Below, piece after piece: positions 33,027 through 41,444 of a stretch of 46,344 nt of DNA. Each line of letters starts with the position of its first letter. The first letter of the stretch is position 1. Where the stretch lies: positions 1 to 46,344 of the forward strand of contig JAHHHO010000045.1 in NCBI GenBank assembly GCA_019359315.1. The letters are read 5' to 3'. A model generated the notes under the pieces. That model was not told the origin of the DNA. It worked only from the letters and a program-made list of their open reading frames with translations, and did not search any database. A program made the translations under genes and the position numbers. This stretch comes from Myxacorys californica WJT36-NPBG1. GTDB taxonomy: Bacteria; Cyanobacteriota; Cyanobacteriia; Leptolyngbyales; Leptolyngbyaceae.

Positions 33027-33218
33027 ATGATTCCAGATGATTTGATTTCAACTCAAGAAGCGGCAGAAATAGCAGGTTATATTACTTCTGAAACTATCCG
33101 TTATTACATCAGAACAAAGCGTCTAACAGCTTATAGAAACCCTAGAGGTTGGAAATTTGTTTCTAAAGCTGAAGTAGAGGAGAAATTAGTTAGACCAGAC
33201 TTTATAGTTCTTGATTAA
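33027..33218 (+). CDS. Small HTH protein, excisionase/MerR-like
   Basis: 63 aa. LISTQEAAEIAGYITSETIR then YYIRTKRLTAYRNPRGWKFV is the winged-helix pattern of excisionase-type HTH proteins (substrate recognition helix followed by the R/K-x-G-R/W wing). The AAAAGGA ribosome site precedes ATG 33027 by about 7 nt. It lies far from the integrase, so it may be an early regulator rather than the excision partner. It reads towards the DNA polymerase gene. Confidence 0.82.
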   Translation: MIPDDLISTQEAAEIAGYITSETIRYYIRTKRLTAYRNPRGWKFVSKAEVEEKLVRPDFIVLD

Positions 33219-33322
33219 TCGCCTACTTATTACATCACGTATATATCAAACTAAAAATAAGCAGAGAAGAATATAAACTCTCCTCTGCTCTCTTAAAAAA
33301 CTATTTAATCTTTCTATTATAT

Positions 33323-36133
33323 ATGACAACTGAATATCAAAACTACCTTTCCAAATTTCTTAAAGAGAGTTCATCAAAGCTTTGGAAGTCTCCCACATAT
33401 GTAGTCACAACTGGAGATGATACTGAATATGTGAGCAGGACTAATCAGAAGAATAAAATGATTATTTCTCAAACAGCTTTTTCAGAAGACCCTAATGAAT
33501 GTGTAGTTCTAGAACATCCAACTTTAGGGTTAGGAGTTCTACCTACTTGGGACACTAAATGTATATTGTCCAGTATTTTAGAGTTTGAAGAAGTAAGTCC
33601 AGTTAAAGTTCCAGACGGCTATCTAATTTGGGAAAAGATAATCTTTTTCGCGCCAGCAGATGTTCTAGCAGGTTCTTTTAACGATCCAGCTATCACAAGC
33701 TTTATTCAAAAGAATTGTATTCAGGATACTAGATTTAGAATTGAGACAAAGGATAAGAATCACCCAGACCTATTACAGCTACCCATATACTTAGACACCC
33801 CTAAAGGAATTCTAAAGTTAGTCCTGAAGGTTATTGACCTATCTAAGCTAGGTGGGAGGGGGCTAGAAGACACGGTAAAAATGTTTGGTGGCAAGATGAG
33901 TGATAAAGGGTTAATGGATCAATACAAGACCAATATGTTATACCCTTACACAGAACCTAACCTTCAGAAAGATTTCGTTAAGTACTCTAAATCAGATGCT
34001 TGCATCTTACATTGGTTAAGGAAAAAGAATGAATTTAGAAAGAATAAACTTTTTCAGATTCAAAACCTAACACCACCTCAAAATGAGATATTAACCGTGG
34101 GTTCTCTAGTAGCTATACTGTTGGAAAAATACTTAGAAAATTATATTGGGGAATTTAAGGCTTACGAATTCTTTACTTCCACTCAGTTTGGTAAAACCCG
34201 TAAGTTTACATTAAGAGATTTACTAGAGAAGTCAACGGTAGCTTACTTTGCTCAACAAAAAGAGTCTAATAAGTCCGTAGCAAGCTTGGTGCAAGGTGGT
34301 CGGGCCAAGAATGAAAGACCGACAGACTTTTATTTTGAAGGGGCTATAGCCGATGCAGATATGTGTGGAGCTTATGTTGAGGTTCAGAAAAAGTTAGAAT
34401 ACGCTGTTGGTTTACCCGTAAGTTGGGGTAAGCATGAATCTGATAAGAGAGTAGTTACTTTAGGTCAATTCTTAAAGAAAGAATCACAAGACTTTGAGAA
34501 CAGACAATGGGCTATTACCGTATCAGGTGATTTAAGCTTCAATCAAACGTTGATCCCTTCAAAAGTAACAGACAGTATTAAGATTAATGAGAATTATTCA
34601 GAAGATAATCCTAAGATTAATGCTGACTTTAGGCTTTATACCCGTCAGATTATCAACGGCATTGTAACCTCAGATGTTTTAGAAGCTCTTAACAACGTTT
34701 GCTCAAGCAAGGAACTATCTGAAATCCTATCTTTAGAAGTGGTAAGTGCAGTTTGGCATCCTAAATCTAAAAAGTGTACAACTCCTGAAGAATGGTTTGA
34801 AAAAACAAAAGCTCATACTGATAAAACAGGCAATAGATTAGAAGTAAAGATCGTAAAAGGTAGACAAGTAACCATAGACAACCGTTCAACTTATTGGTTA
34901 GCTGTACCGCTAAATAGCTTTATCAAACCGTATTCAGATATTAGAGGACATCTAAAAAGAAAAATGAGGAGCTTTGAGAAAGGTTCTGATAAATTTCTAC
35001 TCTTTGACTCTAAGCAGAATCAAATGAAGCTGATCCCCAATACAGCTTACGGAGTTATTGCAAGCCCTTATTTCCCTGTAGGTAGTGCCGTCTTAGCAAA
35101 TGTCATCACAGCAGCAGTTAGAACGGCTCTATGGTGTACTCAAGCAGCAGTAGGGGGTTTCCTATCTATTACAGACGGAACCCCTTATGACTTAAATTCA
35201 GTTAGAGATTGGAAAGACCACAAACCTTCTATGAACACCATCAGCTTATGGAGAAATCAAAGTAGATTAAACAGAACGGCAACCCGCTACTTAAATACTA
35301 AATCTTTAGGTACAGATGCTAAATGGCTAGTAACTGAAGGTAGAAGCAATGGGGATGATAGATACACAATATTAACTGACGGCAATGTGACTATAGAGTG
35401 TAAAGAAGGTGAGTGGACTTACCTAGATGAAAAACTAAAGGAGCATGTTCAACACTTTTTTAGAAATGGTGAGCCGATTAGCATTTTAGACAGCTTGACT
35501 TTTGAACATAAGGACGTTTATGTAAAGGCAATCACTCATTCTCAAACTAATTATCAATTCCATCACGTTTCTGGAGATAAAAAAACAAAAGTTAGAGGGC
35601 AGAAGTTAAAAAACACACCATATAACAACGATACTGAAGCTTCTAACATGTTTCCTTTATTCAATGATCTAGAAAATAACCCTTCTGAAATCATAGCACA
35701 GCCACCCCAAACCATTAGCCAACTTTTAAAGTGCAATTTAGCTAATGAAATGCTAAATAACCTTTCAGATAATGTAGTTAAAACAAATAATCTAGAAGCA
35801 GGGGACAGTTTAGAGAAGAAAAGTCAGATTACCATCATCAGTTTATCCATGTTTCATTGGCAAAGTGATAAACAGTTTCAATCGTGGAGTAAAACTAATG
35901 ATAAATTGAAAAAAGAATCTAATTGGGGTATTGAACAGTACTTTCAGAATGAAGATGGAACAATTAATTATCAATTAGCAGTATCAACTATTCAGGAAAA
36001 GATTGATGACGGTGAATCATGGATCTGTAAGTACTCTAATAAGAACCCTAAAGAAAAGGTTTTATCTTTACATCCGTTTCATTCAGATTACAAAAAGTTG
36101 GATAATTTAGTTGAAGAGGAAGTAGAAAACTAA
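33323..36133 (+). CDS. Family-B-like DNA polymerase
   Basis: 936 aa. Polymerase motifs in order: motif A IADADMCGAYVEV near residue 343; motif B KLIPNTAYGVIASP near residue 568; motif C FLSITDGTPYD near residue 615, where the usual DTD is ITD. The second Asp, a metal ligand, is kept. An exonuclease-like N-terminal region ends in MSDKGLMDQYKTNM...FVKYSKSDACIL (residues about 190-230), fitting exo motif III Y-x3-D. No primase or helicase gene is next to it. It is likely the phage replicative enzyme, or a plasmid-type polymerase. The terminator 36154-36176 follows. Confidence 0.88.
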   Translation: MTTEYQNYLSKFLKESSSKLWKSPTYVVTTGDDTEYVSRTNQKNKMIISQTAFSEDPNECVVLEHPTLGLGVLPTWDTKCILSSILEFEEVSPVKVPDGYLIWEKIIFFAPADVLAGSFNDPAITSFIQKNCIQDTRFRIETKDKNHPDLLQLPIYLDTPKGILKLVLKVIDLSKLGGRGLEDTVKMFGGKMSDKGLMDQYKTNMLYPYTEPNLQKDFVKYSKSDACILHWLRKKNEFRKNKLFQIQNLTPPQNEILTVGSLVAILLEKYLENYIGEFKAYEFFTSTQFGKTRKFTLRDLLEKSTVAYFAQQKESNKSVASLVQGGRAKNERPTDFYFEGAIADADMCGAYVEVQKKLEYAVGLPVSWGKHESDKRVVTLGQFLKKESQDFENRQWAITVSGDLSFNQTLIPSKVTDSIKINENYSEDNPKINADFRLYTRQIINGIVTSDVLEALNNVCSSKELSEILSLEVVSAVWHPKSKKCTTPEEWFEKTKAHTDKTGNRLEVKIVKGRQVTIDNRSTYWLAVPLNSFIKPYSDIRGHLKRKMRSFEKGSDKFLLFDSKQNQMKLIPNTAYGVIASPYFPVGSAVLANVITAAVRTALWCTQAAVGGFLSITDGTPYDLNSVRDWKDHKPSMNTISLWRNQSRLNRTATRYLNTKSLGTDAKWLVTEGRSNGDDRYTILTDGNVTIECKEGEWTYLDEKLKEHVQHFFRNGEPISILDSLTFEHKDVYVKAITHSQTNYQFHHVSGDKKTKVRGQKLKNTPYNNDTEASNMFPLFNDLENNPSEIIAQPPQTISQLLKCNLANEMLNNLSDNVVKTNNLEAGDSLEKKSQITIISLSMFHWQSDKQFQSWSKTNDKLKKESNWGIEQYFQNEDGTINYQLAVSTIQEKIDDGESWICKYSNKNPKEKVLSLHPFHSDYKKLDNLVEEEVEN

Positions 36134-36153
36134 AGTATTTTTAACCATATTAC

Positions 36154-36176
36154 AGAGTCGGAAACGGCTCTTTTTT
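36154..36176 (+). terminator. Intrinsic terminator after the polymerase
   Basis: Stem AGAGTCG/CGGCTCT closed by a GAAA tetraloop, followed by TTTTT. A very typical rho-independent form. Confidence 0.9.
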
Positions 36177-36670
36177 ATTGTCAAAATAGTGGTTATGGGG
36201 GGGGGCTTTTTTAAAAAAGTAGGGGGGCATAACCACAAAAAATCCTTTAATAATCAGGGTTTCAGGAGTTCATTTTACTAACTGGGGGAGTGCCCCCGAC
36301 ATGGCGACTTAGCCATGTCATAATCTTGGTTTGGGCCGAACGTGAGTGAGGTGCAAACATTAAAGAATTAATGAAAGAGGCTCCTTAAAAAAGAATAAAC
36401 TTGAAGGTGGAGGCTATTAAATTTATTAAGAAGAGGCGCTATGATTTTGAATAGAGTGCTTAATGTTTTCTAATTTGTCTCTATTAGCTCCTTCAAGCTT
36501 GACTGAACTAAGATTGAACTAATCCCCTATCATTTAAACATTAGTTTCCTTCTAAACTGATTCTCAGAGGGCTAAACTTTTGAATATTAGAAGTTCTGCT
36601 TTAATGTTCGGGGGAGCAGGACATACTATTTCATCTAACATGAAAATTTTTACAGTTATTAAACTAAACC
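36177..36670. other. Structured G-rich non-coding region (candidate origin or RNA)
   Basis: About 490 bp without a gene. Three inverted repeats follow one another: 36189-36236 (arms GTGGTTATG/CATAACCAC enclosing a run of nine G, the 14-bp palindrome CTTTTTTAAAAAAG and a run of six G), 36284-36297 (GGGGG/CCCCC), and 36298-36319 (GACATGGC/GCCATGTC, 6-nt loop). The rest (36330-36670) is ordinary AT-rich sequence. Position just after the polymerase suggests a replication origin or a structured RNA. Confidence 0.55.
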
Positions 36671-38428
36671 TTAAACAGTAAGGCTATCATCAACAAATGA
36701 ATGGATTAGTGAATTAGATGAGCTTGGAAAACTTTTAATTACTGATAATGCTTTTGACTCCAGATCTTTTGCTTCATCAAATCGTTTAATTAGCTCATTA
36801 ATAATGCGGGGATCTGTAGTGAAGAGTCCTGCTTCACGCTCTTTGGAACTGTCACCTGATGTTAGAAAATTATGGCTCCCAACAACGGCAAACTTGCGAT
36901 CACAGACTATATATTTTTCATGAGTTCCGATAATTTTAAGTTTAAGGTAGTCACCCTCTAAATCTCTCAGATAATCAATAGCATCGTATAAGTTAGAATG
37001 TTTTTTGAGCCTTTGCCATAGCTCTCCTACTCCATACCGAACTGAGTTCTTGCTAATATCGTTTAAATGGCCCCACCCAATATTGATATTAATTTCTTTC
37101 TTCAATTTAGCTTCAATCTTCTCTTCTATAGTGCTGTCAATAGAGTATGTTGCAAGCCAAGGACAAACCATAATCAACCGCTCCCCAACTTCATCAAGAG
37201 CTTTCTCCAAATATTTCCGACTTTCAGAGCGATCGCACACCAATTTATACTCGTAATTAGGTTGAATATTTTTGAGCATCTGGTTTACAGCACTCAGATG
37301 AGTTTCCAGACTTTCATCCACCTGCCCTTGAAATCGTTCAGAAAACTCTTTCAAAAGGCTTTCAAAATCAGTTGAATTATCTTTACTTGAAGCTAAAATT
37401 TCTAGCTGATTCTGCATTTGTTCAAGCGGTCGAGTCTCATCATGAAGATCCTGATAGCTATGATCTAGGTCTGTCAAATGCTCCTCTAACTGCTTAACGT
37501 GCCCCCTCAGAGTATCTAACTGTTTTTGAACATTCAATTTTGGGCGGTTTTCAACTTTGTTAGCCAAAGCAACGACCTGCTCTTTCACAGCAGACAACTC
37601 ATCTAGGGAGATTGCTGACTGTTGCCACAATAAAAACTCATCTTTAGTAAGGGAAGTTTGAAGTTTGTTCTTTAAGGAAATTACTACCCTGTCAATCTCC
37701 TCAATCTTCCTCTGAATGGTTACTACTTCTGAAGCTACAACCTTCTTCTGCCATGAAGCAAAATCTTTTATAGTCAAATAATCCTGAAGTTGATGCTCCA
37801 GACTAGCAATATTCTCAACCTGCTCACTTGTAACACTCTCCTTTTGAGATTCCACAAGTTGTTGTAGAGATTGCACTTGAGTTCTCAATGTATCAATGTC
37901 TTGCTGAACTGGCACTGGATTAAAAGGAGTTGGAGTAGGGAGAGGCTGCTGAACTTGAGTAACCTTTTCAAAGAGACTAGCTAGGTCGAGAGAATGCATA
38001 ACGCCAAGACCCTCTGAAAGGCGTTCGATTTTTCTCTCAACTTCAGTTAAATCTGATGGAGTAGGAGGAAGTTTATTAATGTGATCGCTGACGTGAGAGA
38101 GCTTGTGCTGTAGCTGCCCTATTTGCTCCTGAATACTTGCTGCATCTGAGAGCTTCAGATACACGTCAGGGATAAGGGTGCTTTGTTCAATAGCTGTAAT
38201 CCTTTGAGTAACCTGCTCTTGAACTTGACGAGTACTAACTGCAATGTGGCGAGCAGTTGCTTCTTCCATACGATGACGGTTCTTCTGACTCAACCATATA
38301 AATACTGCTAGGAGAGGTACACAAAGCACCTGTTGGTATAGTAATCCTGCAAATGCTCCTGCTAATGAACCATACTCTGCAACTTCAAACCAACGTAGAT
38401 ATTTTCGATTTGAGTTAGAGAGGGTCAT
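36671..38428 (-). CDS. Membrane-anchored coiled-coil protein with PLD nuclease-type domain
   Basis: 585 aa. The N-terminus carries hydrophobic segments (GSLAGAFAGLLY; VLCVPLLAVFIWLSQ, about 15-45). A very long coiled coil follows (about 50-390; LQHKLSHVSDHINKL, QNQLEILASSK), then a C-terminal phospholipase-D-like domain with THEKYIVCDRK (HxK...D, about 502-510) and VVGSHNFLTSGD. Only one clear HKD motif is seen, so the active form would be a dimer. Such membrane-sensor plus PLD-effector designs are common in phage-defence proteins. It is the first gene of the cargo arm, and its own promoter is inferred. Confidence 0.88.
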   Translation of the reverse strand: MTLSNSNRKYLRWFEVAEYGSLAGAFAGLLYQQVLCVPLLAVFIWLSQKNRHRMEEATARHIAVSTRQVQEQVTQRITAIEQSTLIPDVYLKLSDAASIQEQIGQLQHKLSHVSDHINKLPPTPSDLTEVERKIERLSEGLGVMHSLDLASLFEKVTQVQQPLPTPTPFNPVPVQQDIDTLRTQVQSLQQLVESQKESVTSEQVENIASLEHQLQDYLTIKDFASWQKKVVASEVVTIQRKIEEIDRVVISLKNKLQTSLTKDEFLLWQQSAISLDELSAVKEQVVALANKVENRPKLNVQKQLDTLRGHVKQLEEHLTDLDHSYQDLHDETRPLEQMQNQLEILASSKDNSTDFESLLKEFSERFQGQVDESLETHLSAVNQMLKNIQPNYEYKLVCDRSESRKYLEKALDEVGERLIMVCPWLATYSIDSTIEEKIEAKLKKEININIGWGHLNDISKNSVRYGVGELWQRLKKHSNLYDAIDYLRDLEGDYLKLKIIGTHEKYIVCDRKFAVVGSHNFLTSGDSSKEREAGLFTTDPRIINELIKRFDEAKDLESKALSVIKSFPSSSNSLIHSFVDDSLTV

Positions 38429-38625
38429 AGGTGTTACTTCCGTTAGTATCAGTTGAAGCTTCTCTATTAGATTGAAGCATCCTAAGTTCTAACGTTGCCT
38501 TGCCTTTATTATCAAGTCGGAAATTTACTAAAAAAATAGTTTATTCAAGAAACGCATACAGAAAATTCACTTAAGATTAGTACAAAATTATTAATTCCTC
38601 ACTTATCAATACATATGAACTAAAA

Positions 38626-38664
38626 CAATAAAGTCCTCTAGCATCAATCTAGAGGACTTTATTG
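38626..38664 (-). terminator. Strong terminator of the Gly-rich protein gene
   Basis: A perfect 16-bp stem (38626-38641 with 38649-38664) with a 7-nt loop. The leftward tail is GTTTTAGTT on the minus strand. It isolates the gene at 38697-39317 from the PLD gene. Confidence 0.85.
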
Positions 38665-38696
38665 TTTTCTGAATGGAGTCGAGTTAGAAGAAAGGT

Positions 38697-39317
38697 TCAA
38701 TTTCTACTACTTGCAATAAGTGCTTTAGTGGTCTGGACAGCTTTAACCGCTTCAACAGAACTAGGGCGGATTGCTAGAGCTTTTTTGAACCAATTAAGGG
38801 CAGTTTGATACTGGTACTGACTCAAGGCTTCATTCCCCCAGTCCATATACATGAGATATAGATCAACATTTCCTTCTGGAGTATATGCAAGTCCCATCCC
38901 CTCATCATCAGGACTAGCATATGCTTGCTTGTCTTTTGGATGTACTTTTTTAATTGGATTAATATTGTCTGGATAGGGATAGGAGTTGAGATCTGGAGTA
39001 TTCAAAGGTGAAGTTAAGTTTGAACTACCTGACGTAGAGCGCAACCTTCCGGTAGAGAATGAGCCGCTATTAGAACCAAATTGAAACCTGCCATTAGGAT
39101 TAGAGCGTGTATGGGAACGAACATAAGTTCCATCTTTTCTGGTATAACCTCTAACACTTACGCGACCTCCTCCACTTTGCCCACTATAACTACTAGAACC
39201 TCCTCGTCCTCCACCCGCTCCCCCTCTTGCCCAAGCATCACTAGAAGCAAATGAGAGTGACCCTACTGTAATTGCAGTAGTAAAGAGAATTGAAACTATC
39301 TTTTTCAGGCTAAACAT
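38697..39317 (-). CDS. Secreted Gly/Ser-rich protein with TPR-like C-terminus
   Basis: 206 aa. A signal peptide is evident: basic MFSLKKIVSILF, a hydrophobic core, and a likely cleavage after SDAWA. A Gly/Arg/Ser-rich segment follows (GGAGGGRGGSSSYSGQSGGG), then VSVRGYTRKDGTYVRSHTRS, a motif found in bacterial surface/periplasmic proteins. The C-terminus (WGNEALSQYQYQTALNWFKK, ALAIRPSSVEAVKA) is one tetratricopeptide unit. It is unlike phage structural genes and looks like host-derived cargo that acts outside the cytoplasm. Function unknown. Confidence 0.82.
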   Translation of the reverse strand: MFSLKKIVSILFTTAITVGSLSFASSDAWARGGAGGGRGGSSSYSGQSGGGRVSVRGYTRKDGTYVRSHTRSNPNGRFQFGSNSGSFSTGRLRSTSGSSNLTSPLNTPDLNSYPYPDNINPIKKVHPKDKQAYASPDDEGMGLAYTPEGNVDLYLMYMDWGNEALSQYQYQTALNWFKKALAIRPSSVEAVKAVQTTKALIASSRN

Positions 39318-39602
39318 TTTAGGCTAGACAAGTACTTCAAAATGAGTTCAAGTCTTTTCTATCCTTTAATCTCTATGACTGTCCTCGGTGTAAATACAAA
39401 ATAGCTAAAAGGGTTAACCAAATTATCTAATGAAGCATTTCTTTAGATAATTTTCAGAGATAACTCTAATCTTCAATAAGTTCATACTTAGCTCTTTGAT
39501 GTTTAAAGATATTGTGAATATCTCTGTTTCTGAGTTAATAATCAAACAAAAAATGTGAATTAACCGATAATCACAACTAAACGCAAATGTAAAGTTAAAT
39601 TG

Positions 39603-40391
39603 CTAATTGCGTTCTAGTTTAGGCAGACCAGCCATTGTAATTAGCTTTAGAGAATGAGCCTCCTCAGGATCATAGTCATATTCGGCTTTTCTGCGAATTA
39701 GAATTTTAACTGCTTCACGCATCCAATTCTCTTCAGCTTCAGATAAAGCTACAAAATCATTATTGTGCTTACGGGCATCAAACTGTGATCCCTTAGTAGT
39801 AGTAAAGTCGCCCAACTTATCTAGGACTTCCCAATCAATTCTGTATTCATCTGCTGCCCTTTTTCTTTTACCCTTAGAGACTAGTGATTCTATTACAGTC
39901 AGACAGAAGTAAGCCATTGATTGAAGGGGCTCCTTACCCTCAAGATGCTGCTGATACCTAAACCACATGACCTCTACATCTGGTGAAAGTTTAAATCTGG
40001 TTGGTGGCTCAGGGTATTGTCCACGAGTGACATGTAATGTTGCTGACATTGCAGAAGTAGCAGAAATAGCTGTAGATACTGCTATTACCTGAGGTGTGCC
40101 TGGAGGAGGAGGATCTCGATCAATGACTGATGCTTCTTCAAAAATAAATTGAAGTTCTCCAATTTCGAACCTCAGTGCATTATCCAACTCCCAGGCTCTC
40201 AAGACTTCCTCTACTTTAGATCTAGCCTTACTTTCTGATGAAAAATGCTGCTGCATGGTTGCCATCAGCACTCCATTAGCTAGGTGCAGAGAGAACAGAT
40301 CATACTCACGCTCTAGAGCAGGGGCGTTGTACGAAACACTTGCATCAGTTTCAAGATGATACTTCAGCCAAACTACATGAGGATCACGCAT
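39603..40391 (-). CDS. Unknown 262-aa protein
   Basis: No recognised family. The protein has two alpha-helical halves: residues 1-90 (WLKYHLETDASVSYNAPALE; FSLHLANGVLMATMQQHF) and 140-262 (VEVMWFRYQQHLEGKEPLQS; AEENWMREAVKILIRRKAEY), joined by a Thr/Ala/Pro linker. Both halves contain W-(L/F)-(K/R)-Y...HLE...(S), which may be an internal duplication. No membrane segment or signal peptide. The start is ATG 40391. The gene is flanked by long untranslated regions, so it probably has its own promoter. Confidence 0.75.
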   Translation of the reverse strand: MRDPHVVWLKYHLETDASVSYNAPALEREYDLFSLHLANGVLMATMQQHFSSESKARSKVEEVLRAWELDNALRFEIGELQFIFEEASVIDRDPPPPGTPQVIAVSTAISATSAMSATLHVTRGQYPEPPTRFKLSPDVEVMWFRYQQHLEGKEPLQSMAYFCLTVIESLVSKGKRKRAADEYRIDWEVLDKLGDFTTTKGSQFDARKHNNDFVALSEAEENWMREAVKILIRRKAEYDYDPEEAHSLKLITMAGLPKLERN

Positions 40392-41092
40392 TCTATTTAA
40401 GGTAAAGAGGCTATCGATCCTATCCCACTACCCATTAGCTGTCTCGAATCAACTTAAAGTCATAAATTATCTATACAGATAAAATTAAGGTGAAGGGTAT
40501 TGATGCTGTCTTAAGCCTATTGCAGTCCTTTAAATTCCCTTCTTTTGTATGCTTCAGCCTGCTTTGAGCTTATTGATAAGAGATCTGTATAGATCTACAT
40601 CAGTAATGGAGTACTACCACGTTGCGTTTAAGTATAACTACTCACCTTAAATTTGGGCTAGAAGGTGCTTGAAATCGATTATAGGTGTAAAATGACCTTC
40701 TATAGATTTAGACGCGATCCTCATCTATAAGAAAGATCGATAGGATGCCTTAGAGTTGTCATCGCCTTGCAGGGTGCGAGTTTAGGAAGCTTTTTTAGAT
40801 GAGCATAGGCGCTTAAACTGCCTTCTGTATTAGCTTTGAGCCTTTCTGTAAGATATGACGTATATGGTGTTTAAAGTTGCTTATATATATGACGTAACAC
40901 CATTTGTAGCGGTATCCTGAAAAATTTCCTTTGCCATATATCGAAACAGCGTGTACATTTCTCTTAGGTTGGTGAGCTTGAGCTTCACAAACCTAACCTG
41001 CTTCAAATCAGGTCTGGGTTTTATTCCAGAAATGGAAAATCTCCCAACTTCATTTGAGGTAGGGAGACTGAAAAAATTCGTAGGTCAATGAT
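40392..41092. other. Long intergenic region with small repeats
   Basis: 701 bp with no convincing gene. It contains an inverted repeat ATGGTGTT (40864-40871)/AACACCAT (40896-40903) with two TATGACGTA copies (about 40854 and 40888), and a short hairpin (TCTCCC/GGGAGA, 41040-41067) before the small membrane gene. These could be operators. It may also be the scar of older gene loss. Nothing else stands out. Confidence 0.4.
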
Positions 41093-41317
41093 ATGACACC
41101 TAAGCAGTTCTTGCAAACTTTCTCAAAAGAGAAAGCTAAGTCTCATAACAAGCTCAAAGCAAACTCTACTGGTTGGGCCATCTTAGCCTGTGGAGTTGTT
41201 GTTGTAGCTTGTGTCTCTTTTGCCGTTCACGAGAAGTATGAATCTGTGAGGGTCACTGTTGATTCTCCAATTGCAACTTTTGAAATTGAGCTTGATAAAG
41301 AAGGGGGTGAGTTCTAA
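41093..41317 (+). CDS. Small single-pass membrane protein
   Basis: 74 aa. The basic N-terminus (KEKAKSHNKLK) is followed by one membrane helix (GWAILACGVVVVACVSFAV, about 27-45) and a short outer tail (VRVTVDSPIATFEIELDK). No clear ribosome binding site. It ends before a strong terminator (41327-41369), so it forms its own unit. Function unknown. Confidence 0.6.
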   Translation: MTPKQFLQTFSKEKAKSHNKLKANSTGWAILACGVVVVACVSFAVHEKYESVRVTVDSPIATFEIELDKEGGEF

Positions 41318-41326
41318 CGGTTGAGT

Positions 41327-41369
41327 AATGAGAAACGCTTCTTATAATGGAAGGCGTTTCTCATTGCTT
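41327..41369 (+). terminator. Intrinsic terminator
   Basis: A perfect 12-bp stem AATGAGAAACGC (41327-41338)/GCGTTTCTCATT (41354-41365), 15-nt loop, then GCTTT. Confidence 0.75.
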
Positions 41370-41444
41370 TAGTACAAGAGTATTATTTTATAACTAGATA
41401 CTCAAGAGAACTTCAACCGATACTTGAGCGTTACATAGATCAAA

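Noticed and set aside
31934-33218. A classical CI/Cro repressor pair at the divergent HTH genes
   Set aside because: The HTH proteins do not look like XRE-type repressors and no repeated operator is clear, so I call them only putative regulators.
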